Assembly: GCF_041260155.1 (NCBI RefSeq)
Contig: NC_091944.1
Span: forward strand, 28,706,332-28,770,331
From: Ptychodera flava
Lineage: Eukaryota > Hemichordata > Enteropneusta > Ptychoderidae
Direction of reading: 5' to 3'
DNA length: 64,000 nucleotides
The translations under genes were made by a program, and so were the position numbers. A model generated the notes under the pieces. That model did no database searches and was not told the DNA's origin. It saw nothing but the letters and a program-made list of their open reading frames with translations. Shown piece by piece: positions 1-21,919 of the stretch (position 1 is its first letter; the number at the start of each line of letters is the position of its first letter).

Positions 1-136
1 AACATTTCAGCATACAAGACTTGTTTTGAACCGTAGCAATAAGGTAACTAGCCCTCAGCACTTCAAAGAATTGTGTTTAATCCAAAACTTTTCCCGAACA
101 ATGATTAATGCTTGTGTATTCTATAACTCTTCACTC

Positions 137-339
137 ACATCATGTCTATTATTACTATAAGCATTATCTCGAATTAATTTCACTTTTCGGTTTTGATATA
201 CATATATATTTAAATAAGTAATGTTTTGCGAGCAAGAATAGTTTGTTGAGTCTCAGTCATGATACGCCAATATAGGGGCTATTATGGTCAAGACACGGTT
301 TACCGTGTTCTGTCAAGATTATATTGACCTAGCATCATG
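137..339 (+). promoter_or_regulatory. Conserved upstream block of copy A
   Basis: The 200 bp before the relic ATG share blocks with the upstream regions of copies C and D. ATCATGTCTATTATTAC begins near 139 here, near 22859 before C and (minus strand) near 52221 before D, about 200-230 bp from each ATG. A second block, GATATRCATATATAT then AAATAAGTAA, follows (194-222 here). Conservation among paralogs may only reflect recent duplication, so promoter function is inference. Confidence 0.4.
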
Positions 340-1295
340 ATGTTTGTTAGTGATATACTACACACAATAGGCGATACTTAGAGGTACCAGCAACTCATAC
401 TGGTCTTACTCAGTTTAAACATTGTGCTTCAAACGCTGTTTGGTCTGGTCAACGTCTTCTTTACTACGACAAGTGACCCATTACTGTCGGGTGTACTTAA
501 ACCACACTTATGAACTCGACTCGTCCTTAAAACGGGCCACAATCCCCAAAACACATGATAACCAGACTTCCTGGGATTCCTGTCGCATGTACAACTTGAA
601 TGAATCCATGATATTTGAAAGTTATCTTGCCGACGGGACATCTTTTAAGAGATTGGCTTCACAGCCACAAGTGCTAACCCATGTGATCACGGCTTGGTTA
701 AGTTTTCGATAGATCGTCAGATTCAAACACCTTGGTGATGGAGGTAAGTTGATATAATTTTCCATATTTTAATAGCATGCAGACAAGGTCACATCTCAAA
801 ACTGAGTGACCGTTATTTGGAATATATTTACGATACTCTATCGATATCAAACTTTTAACTTTTTAAGAAACTATAGACACCAATTTTATATATCTGTACA
901 ACAAAAAACTAAAATGCATGTGTACCAAATTTTATTACTTTTAGCGTGATCAGCAAAGATCTTGACATATCGACTTAAGAGAAAAAAAAGATTTTTGGCT
1001 GACTTGGTTTAACCATACCTACATGTAATGGTCCAAATCGTAGAATTTTTGTTCATAAAAGTTATAGTTAATTTAAATGTCTGGAACGTGCGCAGGGCTG
1101 AAGTTGTCGACCTTTTGCGCAGTCTGGTTAGGTTACCTGTCACCCGTTTCATCATGGGTCTTATGAACGCAGATGAACCTCCTTGCTACGTGATGGAAGT
1201 TCAGTTCAGCAGCAATTGGCTTTGTATCAACAGTCGCAAACGAAAGAACTGAGGGTAGCAGACTTCTTGAAGAGCGCCGCCAACCAAGTCAATAA
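340..1295 (+). pseudogene. SLC22-type transporter relic (copy A): broken exon 1 plus last-exon remnant
   Basis: Exon 1 (340-743) aligns along its length with exon 1 of the other copies. It starts ATG in the same place and ends at the same GAG|gtaagt donor, but carries an in-frame TAG where the others read GGG (GDTGRY becomes GDT-stop-RY), an extra C in the DHYC region that shifts the frame, and later divergence. About 440 bp further on, 1188-1295 resembles the shared last exon, ending in SRLLEERRQPSQ and TAA, with no convincing acceptor and extra sequence inside it. Nothing resembling exons 2-9 lies between them. The flank after the stop (1296-1370) matches the 3' flank of copy E, so the relic is closer to D/E than to B. 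It cannot encode a transporter; any transcript would be non-coding. Exon 1 identity is sure, the last-exon remnant fairly sure. Confidence 0.8.
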
Positions 1296-4200
1296 ATCCA
1301 GCATTGAATGTCAGGGGATATCCAGCACGATAGGTAGAGCTGAAAAGGGCGGCAAATCTTCGGAATGATTTTGAAAAAGACTTATGTTTTCTGTAAAGGG
1401 CGGGAAGCTGCAGACTTGTGCCATTAACAGCATGTGGAACTTATTTGAAGCTTATGTAAATAAAGCATATGTTATCATACGTTATACATATTCATTCTTC
1501 ATCGAAACGAAGGCAATGTAAGTTTCTATGATAGACAAATATACATCGATCTAGCAAAAGAAGTAATGTATTATTTCGGGGAGTTTACTCAAGGCTGAGC
1601 GATACGTCGAGATCTTGGACAGAGTAGAGACTCATACAGTAGTTATGTCAATCAATGATGGTTTATTGCTGAAATGTAAAGTTTACACATCAGAGATGCC
1701 AAGCTGAATGCAATGAGTGATCATCCCCTTTTTGAAAGATATTGTAGCATCGTATGTAGATTAAATTAGTTATGTCTGCAATCACTAATCAACTAGTATT
1801 TCTTGATTGGCTAAACGTGATTAAAATATTCTTCCATTGGAAAATACCTTACTAAACTTCCTCTCATTTTGCATCGATGATATAGAATTGTACATAATCT
1901 GCATCTGTTAAATCATTTTTATATAATATTTTCCTTTATAATCATCCCAGGGTCCTATCTAGGATTTAGATGCTTATGATGCATATTCACTATATACTAC
2001 CTTGACAGTTAGATGTAACTGACTCAAATTCCTTTGTATATCATTGAAGACGCATTTGATGTCCCTGACAACGAAGTTTTACCCAATGTGAACGAATATT
2101 CGTATCGTTCATTAACCTTTACACAGACTTGAAAGGTTCCGTCGTATCGTTCACTAACCTTTATACAAATTTCGAAATTACAAATTTGACAATATTAAAA
2201 ATTCAAAGAAAATTTAGTCCTTACCAGAAGCAAATGTCGACATCTGCAACTAACATGACCTACCAAGTATCTATTGACGAGAACTGCACTAAGAGTTCAT
2301 TCGTTGCAACTGCATCTGCGAGTGCTCCTCAGAAAAACTGCACACCGCTATCATCTGTCGTTTATCATCCTGTTTCCGATCAACAGCCCCAACTACTTAT
2401 AAAGATTGATATCGTAAAACAGCTTATGGCTTTCTTTTCACAAGTGCTATGATCACCGGCGGAAATTTAATATCCCTTTGACACCAGCAGCAAATGCCGG
2501 AACGAGTACTCCTTTTGGATATTTAACAGCATTTTTCATATCGCAGATTCAAATGAAATTATTGAAATTTCATAACCGACAATATTTCAATTGAAATTAT
2601 TTAATTTTCAAGTTGCTACTGTTCAAAGTATTTTCACAGCTGAAAAAAAGAGATTCGTAAAGTATTCCTGTGTGAGTTTTAAAGTTTTCGTAATTAACAG
2701 AAAAACAGTTCACTCATTTTTAGTTTTTCAAAACTTGTTCTTATATATTTTAGGCTATAGCATAAGAGAAAGAAAATATATGAATTACAGATTACGAATT
2801 ATAGATTATTATGATTTAAACCATCCTTGATTTTTAATAATTTTTTGAATTAAATCATTAAAATTGTTAGTATTTATTTCATTAATTATTGAATTAAATA
2901 TCGATTTTAGTACATTTGGGTTGTTTGACTGACTTATAATTTGCCAGCCCTCAGGCTGTTGCCCATGACCGTAATATTGATGCTGCTCGACCATAATTCT
3001 TTGGGCGGCCAACAAATTGTGATATTGCCCTCACTATCATGTGTTATTATTTAATTATTACACCTTACATCGTATCAAGTTATATTAGACTAACTAACGT
3101 GATAAAATCAAAAAGTTATAAAATATTGCCTTCGTGATGAAACCATGACGCGTACACTGATATAGCCCGCTAACGCGTCGCTGCAACCTCTATAAATGTA
3201 ATAATCTCCATAAATGTAATATTAACCACAATTGTAATACAATCAACCATAAAGGTAATAAAACGGTCAACCTGCGATGTAACAACCCGGAACCATAAAT
3301 GTAATGAAAAAATTAACCATAAATGTAATAAAACGCAACTATAAATGTACTAAACTTAAACTTAAAGGGACATTCACCAAGGATGATTTTTTCATATATG
3401 CTAGCTTTTTGGTCATTTACCCCGGAAAAGCTATTTTCGCCATTTGTAACTTGCGCGAGTTTTTACAAAAACCGATAAAAATAGTACAGGAAGTTGCCCA
3501 AGTAATTTGCATCATGTGAAAAAAGCTCCAGGCTTGGAGCTTGCATCATGTGATATGCAAGGGACCATCTTCGTACGGGTATGGCCCCGCATTGTCCACT
3601 CATAGCAACACAGTAGTAAAGAGCAACACAATATCTGACTGTGTACAGTTTATTATAAGTGATTCATTGTTTATGCAAGGATACTCAGTATTAACAAAAG
3701 TTATGTATATACGCACAGCCTGGTTTGAGCGTGGAAGAGAGGACAATGCCATGCCCACGGGTATGGCCCCATAAAGCCATCAATCTCTACCGGCGTGTTC
3801 GTCTTCAATTACACAAGTATTACGGTCCCGTGATACCTCTGGTAAGGACTGGACAACGTACGACTACTGTTCGCAATGGAGAGCTTGAGGCTATTCCCCA
3901 GTAAAACCCAGGGTGAAGCTGAACAGAGTTGCGACACTAGTAGGGGTAAAGGTGAACAGAGATCGTTAGTTGATTTTCTGCTATTTTTCTTTACTTAAAT
4001 GCTACTTGGTATGTTAGACCCTGTCATGATCGAAGCATGGAGGTAGCCAACTCTACCTCCCTGATCCAACTAAATTTCTTTGCTTCCTTTTTTCGATATA
4101 TTTATCATACCATAGTAACGATGGGCTAATTTCCAAATATGGACAGTTGTCGACGTCGTGGAAAGTTCGTTCTTGTCTTTGAGACGAAATGCTGACACGT

Positions 4201-4338
4201 ATCGTTCTCGTCCCTATTACTCCTATTACTTCCTTCATTTGTGTCTGCATTGTTTTTAGTTGTTGTATGTCACGTTGATTTGTACTTATCTGATCAAATA
4301 CATCTTTCATAAGACGCGTGTTGGATTTTAAACGTAGA
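1296..4338. other. Intergenic stretch between relic A and the first LINE
   Basis: The first ~75 bp match the 3' flank of copies D and E. A short imperfect duplication around 2101 and 2142 repeats the phrase CGTATCGTTCA followed by CTAACCTTTA. Short dispersed repeats of an ATAAATGTAATA-like motif lie at 3186-3350, and the phrase GGGTATGGCCCC occurs twice (3579 and 3759). I see no credible gene in the remainder. Confidence 0.5.
3186..3350 (+). repeat. Irregular short repeat, ATAAATGTAATA-like
   Basis: The motif CCATAAATGTAATA and close variants recur about seven times at uneven spacing, separated by short different linkers. It is neither a regular microsatellite nor coding. The origin is not recognised. 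Confidence 0.55.
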
Positions 4339-6600
4339 AGGTCTTTCTGGCAACAATAATAATAATAATAATTTATTCATTTATAAAGCGACTAAATCCA
4401 CACAAATAGTGTGATCAGAGACGCTGGGTAAAATACAATCAATTTTAAAAAGGTTACAAGAATTAAAAACAAAACAAAAACAAAAAAATACAATGAATGA
4501 GTTCAGTTAAAAGCAGAATTAAAAAGAAATGTTTTAAGACTTGATTTAAAACTTGTCAGGCTTGGGGAGCGACGAACCTCAATTGGAAGATTGTTCCATA
4601 AAAAGGGGGCGGCAATACTGAACGCACGATCCCCTATTTCTTTGTGCGCGACCTGCTTTGACACAGTTTAAATTGGTCAGCGGACCTTAGATTACGGGTT
4701 GGGACGTACAAATTAACCATGCTAGAAAGATAAGTTGGACCGAGTGAATGGATACATTTAAAGGTGAAGATAAGAATCTTAAAACAATACGTTGAGACAC
4801 AGGCAGCCAATGCAACTGAAACAAAATCGGGGTGATATGCTCAGTGACTCTTGAGCGAGTTACAATTCTGGCAGCTACATTCTGGATACGTTGAAGGCGA
4901 TCAATTGAATATTTCGGAAGACCATAAAGAAGCGAATTACATGAATCAATGCGTGATGTCACAAAAGCATGAATCAACTGTTCCGTGTCTGATCTAGAAA
5001 GATATTTGCGAATATTGCAATGCGTCGTAAGTGAAAAATAGCTGAGCGGCAGATATTGTTGACATGAGGGTACATTGTAAGACCAGAATCCAGGATAACT
5101 CCAAGACTTTTTGCCTGACTTTGAGCAGGAATCAGGGTGTCACCGACCCGTATCCCCTGTATTCTATCATCCGAAGCATTACTGGAAGATGCAGAGAAAG
5201 TTACAAATTCAGTTTTATCATCATTCAAACAAAGGAAATTAGCAGACATCCAGGACCTAACTTGTGAAATACAAAGTTCAAGATTGCTGGCTGTCGCAGA
5301 AGCTTCATTGATCTTAAAAGACATATATAATGATGAATCATCTGCATAAAAACTATACAGGCAACCATGACTTGCAACTAATTTCCCCAAGGAGATGTAT
5401 ATACATTAAATAGTATAGGGCCAAGAACGGACCCTTGTGGAACCCCGGTATCAATTTGACGGAAACATGATTTTGTGGAATCGATAATAACACACTGGCT
5501 ACGGTTAGAAAGATATGAGCGGAACCAATTAAGCGCATTTCCTGAAACACCAAGAAGGTCTGACAGCCGACTTAATAAAATATTATGATTAACGGTATCG
5601 AACGCTGCAGAAAGATCAAGTAAAACCAAAAATACATCACGTTTTGCATCAAGTGCTAACAATATGTCATTAGTAACCTTTAAGAGAGCAGTCTCTGTGC
5701 TGTGACCAGCTTTGTACGCAGATTGTAACGGATCACTCAGGCAATGACTAGCAATATGATTGGTCAGCCTAGTAGCAACTATGCGTTCTAATACCTTTGA
5801 TAGGAATGGTAGGTTAGAAACAGGCCGATAATTTTTGAGAATCTCATGATCAAGAGATGGTTTCTTGAGAAGAGGTTTAACAACAGCATGTTTAAAATCA
5901 GTGGGTACAATACCATCACGTAAAGAGTCATTGAAGAGTTCATTTATGTACGGTAGTAACACCTGTAGGATTTCTGGCTGCTTCAGGATCTTGGTAGGAA
6001 TTGGATCTAGGCAACATGTGGACGAAGGAGATGACCGAATGGTACGCAAGACTTCCTCAGTGGTTGTTGGCATTAAAGATTCGAAGCGACACTCGGGTTT
6101 CAAATCGCAAATCGGTGACGAGCGTTGATGGTGAAGATCGTCGGATGACTGGCTCAAGTTCGAAACTAGAGACTTCACACGATGTAAAAAGAAATCTGCA
6201 AAGCGATTGGCGATTTTTTATGGGTTATCATACTTCGGAATATGAACAGATCTCGAGGTTGGCCGATTAACCGTTCAACGATATTAAACAACTGTTTCTG
6301 GTTGCCTTTGCTATTGTCAATCAAGTCTGAATAATAATGACGTTTGGCGTTTTCAACGAGGCGAACAACGTGAGTCCGCAACTCTCTGTAAATCTGTCGA
6401 TGTACTTCTAGTTTAGATTTTCTCCAAATCCGTTCAGCTTTCATTCTTTGTGATCTTGCATTCGTAACAGACTTGGTGATCCATGGTGCAGGTTGTTGCG
6501 TGTTTAACCTTTTGTTGAGCATGAGCACGGAGGTATTTTTGCAACATCGCGTACCTGTTTCTCGTACATTACCTCCGGGACTGTGTAGCCCAATGAAAAC
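4339..6600 (-). mobile_element. 5'-truncated CR1/L2-type LINE (reverse transcriptase and C-terminal part)
   Basis: Read on the minus strand, this holds the linker between endonuclease and RT (about 6540-6180), then an RT with FLVLLDLSAAFDTVNH (motif A), GVPQGSVLGPILF (motif B) and YADDSSLYMSF (catalytic motif C). The C-terminal signature (RIVTRSRVTEHITP, then FQLHWLPV) is typical of the CR1/L2 group. The long RT frame (6178-5378) breaks just before the YADD part, which continues in another frame (5390-4974), so there is at least one frameshift. No endonuclease domain is visible, so the copy is 5' truncated. The 3' end is a short ATT/AAT microsatellite at 4345-4371, as expected of this group. 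It is dead as a coding unit and lies between A and B. Confidence 0.9.
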
Positions 6601-7838
6601 GGCTTTTAGAATACGTTTGAACAATATAATTGAAAATTCAAGTTTTACTCTGTGTTCACTGAACTATTATTCATTTCCGCTATAAATCATCTGACCGCAC
6701 CAATGCTGGTCGGCTAAAATATTTTTTCATGATCGTTTCGAAGTTTTCGTGACGCAATGGTCAGCTGAGATGGCGTTTCCCGAGAACAGATTCGACTTGC
6801 AGCCTTTCATTCAAGTCAACACTTTGTGCGAAATGTACTACCGCTTTGTTACCCGGAAATAAACCAGTTGGTCAATACCTTTTACACTTTTGATGGTCTT
6901 CCTGTGCTGTCAAAGGGTATCATTTTCACACGATCTCAAGATATTCTCCGATTATACGTAGCATAATTTTTCCCGTCGATGACTTTACCGCATTGTGAAG
7001 AAAAGTTACTTCCAAACTTTTTTTCGTTGGTAATTCTGACATCATGATTATCCGGATGAATTCCTAGATAACTGCTGTGATGTCAAAGGAAAGCGTGTTG
7101 TCTTCTTGGTCATAACATTTCTTAGGCTTTAATCCTTTATTGTAGATTGAAAATTTATTTCGTACACAAATAAATCAATTGAATCATGAAGTTTGAAGAA
7201 GAAATACGGGAATTTTCGGTCCATTTAAGTGTGGACGCAGTAACAAAGACATGTGCTGACCGGTAACAAACCACATGGACTTTTAAAAACGGCTGACCGC
7301 CACCTGTGAAGTATTGTCACTTTGCGCATTACAAGTCTATGGCTTTTGAGTGAAAGAGATTGAACTATGACCATTTGACTCCGATGACTGTACTTTTGGC
7401 CGTGAACGTTAACCCATTAGCAGACGGTCCTTCGCTAGCTCATTGCGTCACTTTTGCTATTTTGAAGGCCAAAATCCGCGCCCCAATGAGTGAAAGTGAA
7501 ATAAAACACCAGTATTTCGCCTCATTTTCTACCACATTTTTTATTGGCTTCTCCTTACTTATAAGGTGTGTTCAACAAATTAACTAATGGTAAGTGTGAG
7601 AAACTGTGACACCGCTAAGTTCATTAATTATGTTCCCATTATCGCTTAACACAAACCGTTTCGATTCACCTATTATCCTGTGTATTAGGCCGTAAAAATT
7701 TCAATTATTGTTATTGATATGCGCGTGTACGAAAATAGGTATTTTCTGTTTATGACTAAGCTGTGAAAATGCGCCAGTGAAAGAGGCTATGACAGTTATG
7801 ATAGGGCACATACATTATAGTATCGACTTGGTCTCAGG
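6600..7838. other. Intergenic region upstream of transporter B
   Basis: No gene is credible here. It contains the presumed promoter and 5' UTR of B, but the upstream block shared by A, C and D is not recognisable, which fits B being the more diverged copy. Confidence 0.4.
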
Positions 7839-16078
<8,240 letters not shown>

Positions 16079-19000
16079 ATGTGCGCCATTAGCCTCCCCA
16101 GCAAAACGAAGGCTGTGGAGTTGCAATTATTAAAGATCACTGGTTGAAAAATCCCAAAAAAATGCATAATTCTGTCTCTTTATTGTGTTCTGTACAGATA
16201 GACGCGTACTTGAAAGGCTTGGCTTGCACTAGCAGACAACAATATATTTCATGCGCTTGGATTGGCATAAATAAGTATAATGCATGATGAAAAGAACTTG
16301 AGAACGTGAGAGCACGCTGGATTAAAGGAAGGGTCGAATTAAGGAAGAGGTCATACTTATATAGCTAAAGCAGATCCGGATACAGGGCTGTACTTGCCCC
16401 CTTGATTACAGAGACATATACTTGGCATACAAATATTTTGTATCCTCACACAGGAAGACGAATGCTATGAGTCTGAAAAGTAGGCCTATTCATGTTGTAC
16501 GAAGACCGGCGGCGCATATAACAGACCTGGGTTACTTTAAAGTGAAAATAAAGACGGGCAGGGGCAAGACATGAAGATTTTTAGTGTGGAAAAATGAATA
16601 TTTTGATAGGCTGGACTTGTTAGGTGGTCCGAGAGCTCTTTGTGTTTTTTTGTGTCCTCTGGGCGCAGGCGAATGTTATAGGCGACATTGTGGATACGGC
16701 GACAGCAAATGTGCATAATAAGCACTGTAAGCGTTTCAAGAATGCCTTTAACGCGAAGTAGAATTTGAAGAATATAAAACTATCAAAGATAGAGACAGGG
16801 CCGTATAAACAAGGGTTAAATCACATATAACCGTCAGACGGGTCTTCTATTTCCTACCTAGCAGGAATATCCATCAACACCGAGAGCGCACTGGGCTAGA
16901 GCAAGGAATCTATAAGTTCAGTGAGGATATGACATTGGGTTATGATGATATTAATACTTCTAGGCTTGAGAATCCACTTTTTTAAAAGGAAAGAACATCA
17001 TCAAAAGTAGAAAATCTGTGGTTGCAGAGCTTGAACATTCAAAGTTGCAAGCAGCTCTGCAGCCGAGTCCCTCGTAGAGTGGGCAGCCCCTCTTCACCCC
17101 ATCCCCCGCAGCCAACACTGGGCCTATCGGACGAGAATACAAAGACTGAATTATTAGCACCTGCCTTTCAAGCATTGCTAGACGTAGGCCTTGAACTTTT
17201 ACAGGTAATTTTGAGTATATTATATTGGTTTAATATTGCAATACTCTTTTTTCTCCATGAGTAATTTTACTACATGAACTTCCACACGTATTTGTTATTT
17301 TTTACTGTAGAATACGAAGTATGGCGAGTTCAGTAACTTGTATTTTAAATTATGCTTAGGCCAATCGATTGGTAGGCCCCTCGTCTGTGAGGTGGGTCAA
17401 ACAGATTATATCAGTGTAAATATTTAGGAAGCGGTAACTTTCTACTGTTGAGAGTGAAAATTCAAGGATTTGGAATATCTTTCACGGTAATTATACATCA
17501 GACAAAAGCAAAATTTGGAATGGAGAGCAACCCGATGGCTAAATTAATTCAAACTTTGCACTCATGATGGACAAAATGACGCATAGTGCTTTCAGACTTC
17601 GTCAGGAGGGAAGATGGTGTCATTCTCACTAGTGAATTACAAAACTAACAGGGCGTAAGGCTCGAGTGTGGACACCCATGGTTGCCTTGTGTAGTGCTGT
17701 CTCATTATTGCCATATTGGAATGAAATAAGGAAAACTGATCATACCAATATGGAAGATGGAACACCAAAGTTGGGCCAAGAATACGAGGCTGAATGAAAA
17801 ATTTACTTCACCAAAGCAGGAACAATACTCGTGTCGAGAGCAGAAGATGTATGGTCTTTGGCGAATTACTTTTCATTTCTATGTTGTTTGTTTGACCGAA
17901 GTTGTTGACGATTTGTTTCAATCTTGGTATGGAGATTGTGTCGGTTAAATTTCCATATCAGTTTGTAGTATGTACATGTATCAATATGGCTACCGTAGGG
18001 TCAATATGTCAACGTTTTTTGCTATGCCTGAAGCCTTTACCCAACTAGATATTATCAACTGATTTAAACTTATTTAAACTTCAGCTAAAGGACAATGCTA
18101 AGCTGTGACATACATATCTATGGGCATTTTTTTCCTAGCGTTATTCAATATCGTCACCAGGCAACGATATTTCTAAGTTTCTTCGATAATCTAAGTCGTT
18201 GCTCAGGTAAGCATGATGTTAATTTGATTAAACATTGCAAGTGTACAACATACAATAGATAAGTAGTTAAACAAGTAGATAATATGAATATAAAGGAGCT
18301 TGTTCTCTGTACTTACTCGAGTTTCACCAATCAGGTTATCTAAAAAAGAACCTTTATTGGAACTTGTTCAATGAATACATCGCAAACCTATTTATTTATT
18401 GCTTTGTTTATTTTTTTAATTTGACAATTAGGCAGGCTCAAGGCCTAGTAAATGACCCCGACAACTAGACTATATAAAACAAGACAAATGTAAACAATCA
18501 AATACTGAATAAAATGAAAGTTCTAAAGATAACACAGAAACAAATGTTCTCTGTTTAACCACAAATCCCTTAAAAGGGGTATAAAAAGAACACATTACGT
18601 AGATATGCTAGAATCCACAATCATGATATGTATACTGGCTCTTCTTTGATTTTGTGAGATTCTAAACAGTTTACGATAATTATGTACTACGATCGTCGGC
18701 TCTGTTACTAAAGGTTTCTACATGATAAATGCATTGGTCTTACCAACAAAATAGGAATCAAACACACTTGTGTCAGTGTCGTCATAATTTGTCAGTGCTG
18801 TAACATAGGGAGGGCCTTTTGATTGACGAGCTCCTCAGAGGGGACAAAAACTAAATCATTTCACCAAATTGTATTTACATCGCTTTAAGCCCAAAATGCA
18901 GAAAACGGACGTCTGAGAGATCGAAATTCTGCGCCAGAGACCGAGCATTTTTATAAGTTTTGATTACGTACACGCACACAGTATCCTACGCTAAATACGT

Positions 19001-20489
19001 ATTACGTTCAACATTGCATTTTATTCGCATGCAACACGAACACTATACTTGTCAAAAAATATATGCTGCAGACACAGAAAACGGGTCAAGAGCTCAAATC
19101 CAAAGAAAAAAGTTACAATTTTTTTTCGTTAATTTAAATAAGAACAATAGTCCTGGCTTTTTTGGCATACTAAAAATAGATTTGTCTCATTCTGTACCGC
19201 ATACGCGTATACGGTATACGTCGACCGTCGCGACATTCAGATGTAGTAAAGTGAAGTTACAGGATCTATTTTTGATGGATAATTTTGACGTTAATTGTAC
19301 AAGAAAACAAGCAGTTCTGAAATAATCAAGACGTGCGATGACTGCAACTGTGATAAACATTTGTACAGAGTGTGTTGCCGATGCAGCGAGAGCTGGACGC
19401 TGACAATGCTCGTTGCATTTGATTGCATTTGCATTTCGTCGCACTTGGTCATCCCATTATTGTTTTGAACGTCTTTGTCTACATCGTCAGGACACCCTGG
19501 TCTGTTACAGCCCATACTTTCGTAAAGAATATCTGACATACCGTTACTGTGAGGAAGTGTCAGTTTATTTGTGTATGAACGAATACTAGCTTCGTTTTTA
19601 AGAGCGGTAGGATATATCCCGGGGATATATCGCGTCTCGACTCCCGCCCTAATGCAATAATTTATGTGCATCACTCCCAAATGTGCTGCTCCAGAGATGT
19701 CTTTCATCATCGATCCCAACTTATTTCCACCAAAAGGTGAGTTACAGACCCACACTTTATCTGTTTATCAAACCTCGGTCTTCGGTCTTTGAAACAAAGC
19801 GGATTGTTTCAGTTTTTCTCGAGGGTCTACGGTTTGGATGTGTGCGTTCGAATGCACCGACAGGGCAATTTTTGAAAATACTGGTTTAGGAGCACGTTTT
19901 ACCAGCGCTATCAATGCTAAAACAGTATTTTTTAGCATCGGCTGAATGAGCTCTCGTCCAATCAGAATGGGGCATGGTAGCATGATATTATATAATTACG
20001 TATACTGACGTATATGGAACACTTTATTAATTGTATACGTAACGTATATCTTTGTATATGGAACATTTCAATACGTTGATATGCTTTGCGTATATCTATG
20101 CAAATCAAGAGTATACTTAATGGTGATCTTTGCACATCAAGTGCACACTGTTCTTATGCATTTTACTAGTATACTTACGAGTATGCTTGACGTATTTGAC
20201 ACATACAGAATCAGTATATGTGTATACACGTTGTTGTATATCAAGTATTTTGCCCAGTGTTCTTTCTTTGTTTGTTTATTTGCTTGTTTGCTTTTTTGTT
20301 TTTTCGTTTATTCTGGCGAATCTGCATTACCACATGGTCCATAAAATCTTATTTTCTGTCTATCCGATACCTTAATTTCAAATCGGTCGACCATCAAAAA
20401 GAATGCTAACTTATTTATGTGATATACGAGGTCTAAGTATGTGCTGCCTAACGTTTGTAGAATTCAGGTTTATGTCTTTACTTACAAAA

Positions 20490-20700
20490 CGGGGATTCCA
20501 CGAGGGTTATAAACGATGTCTGATACCTTGCTTCCAACAGAAAGGATTTCTTTCGCCATTTATTTCTGGCGTTATCCGCACTTCCTTTGAAGGTCTTATT
20601 CATTGTGATTCAGCAAACTTATACAATGACGCCTGAGGATGTTGTCATGTTGAAACGTGATTCAAAATCACTGGGGAACAACATGTCGTACCAGGAACAA
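20490..20700 (+). mobile_element. Possible Penelope-type terminal fragment
   Basis: The string CCTGAGGATG near 20633 followed about 15 nt later by TTGAAACGTG recalls the CTGANGA...GAAAC layout of Penelope-like terminal repeats, but no good helix II can be drawn. Offered as a weak call only. Confidence 0.25.
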
Positions 20701-21728
20701 AACCACTAATTCACTTCAAGGTGACGAAGATAGTTCGGTCGAAAAATAGTGCAGACTGTTAAATTTAAACTTTAATGTAAACTTTAATTTTAACTTTAAT
20801 TTGAAGTATTTTTGTAAAAGAATTTCCTGCTTGAATCAAAATGCGGACTGCTTTGGATGATGGCTGTAGCATTCTGTGGTATAATGATGTCAAGGTCCAT
20901 GGAAATCATAGCAGTGATTCTGAATTTTGGGGAAAAAAACACTACTGAGGGCCCTTTTTCCATTCCTAACGCAAAATTTCCTTGGACTCTCCCCCCCCCT
21001 CCCCCATCACACACGCGCACAAAATTAATCACAAGTCAAGTCAAGTCAAGTTGGTATTGATCTAACACCTATTAAGAGGATTCTTGCCACTGAATGTTTT
21101 AAATTACGAAAATTGAACTCAACTCTACTCGGGTGACCTAAGGGAAATTAATTAGTGGTCTTGTGCCACCAGGCCGTGACAAAAGTGGTAGAATTGAAAA
21201 GTATTTGATGCATAATAATATGGCAATAAATGAAATGATGATGATGATGATGATTTCGATAGCTGGAGAGAGTGTTTTATAGATAGTCTACCTCATAATA
21301 AAGTCAGATTTGAAGTTCTTCGTTACAGTACTTTACGACTGGATTTCTCTGGATGCTTGTCTTAAGTTTTTACCTCAGTGTATTGTCATATCTACTTATT
21401 TTGCCTTACATTAATTTAATTTATGTCAGTGTTAGACGCATGGCTGTTATAGATGTACATTTTCATTGTTCTTCCATGCATAATTACAAAAATTTAATCG
21501 AATTTTTTACATATATCAAATGTTGTGAATTAATGATACACTGCAAATAGCCCTATTCTCCTGTAAAGTGGTTTCCATGAAAAGAATCACATTTGACGGA
21601 TGTAGGGTAGTAAATTTGTTGATTTCATCGACAGCTTGAAGTCTATCAACCGAATCTCCATAAGAAAGGATGCTTCCCTACGTCATTCCTGTTCTACTCT
21701 CTCTTCTACATATTTACACTGCAGCCAT

Positions 21729-21919
21729 TGAAGGTATACTGTCACCTGTTCCAATTTTGCCACAGTTACCATGGCAAAAGAAAATCTAACCAATCACAGA
21801 TTTTAAGCGGGTGGCCGCTTTTTAAAAACAGCGCCCTCACATGGGCATTTTGAATACCAAGGATTGCCCCTTTGACCATATATGGGCATATTTATATTAC
21901 AGGTGACTGTATACCTTTA
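21729..21919. mobile_element. Short MITE-like inverted-repeat element
   Basis: The left end AAGGTATACTGTCACCTGT (21731) is matched by the inverted right end ACAGGTGACTGTATACCTT (finishing 21917). The ~190 bp between has no coding potential. The flanks are TTG/TTTAAA-like, so a TTAA-type target is possible but not clear. Confidence 0.7.

Noticed and set aside
3541-3774. Open frame between repeated GGGTATGGCCCC phrases
   Set aside because: The short repeats and lack of any known motif favour non-coding repeat sequence.
20081-20344. Hydrophobic open frames suggesting a small membrane protein
   Set aside because: T-rich low-complexity sequence with several overlapping frames equally open; no splice context or homology.
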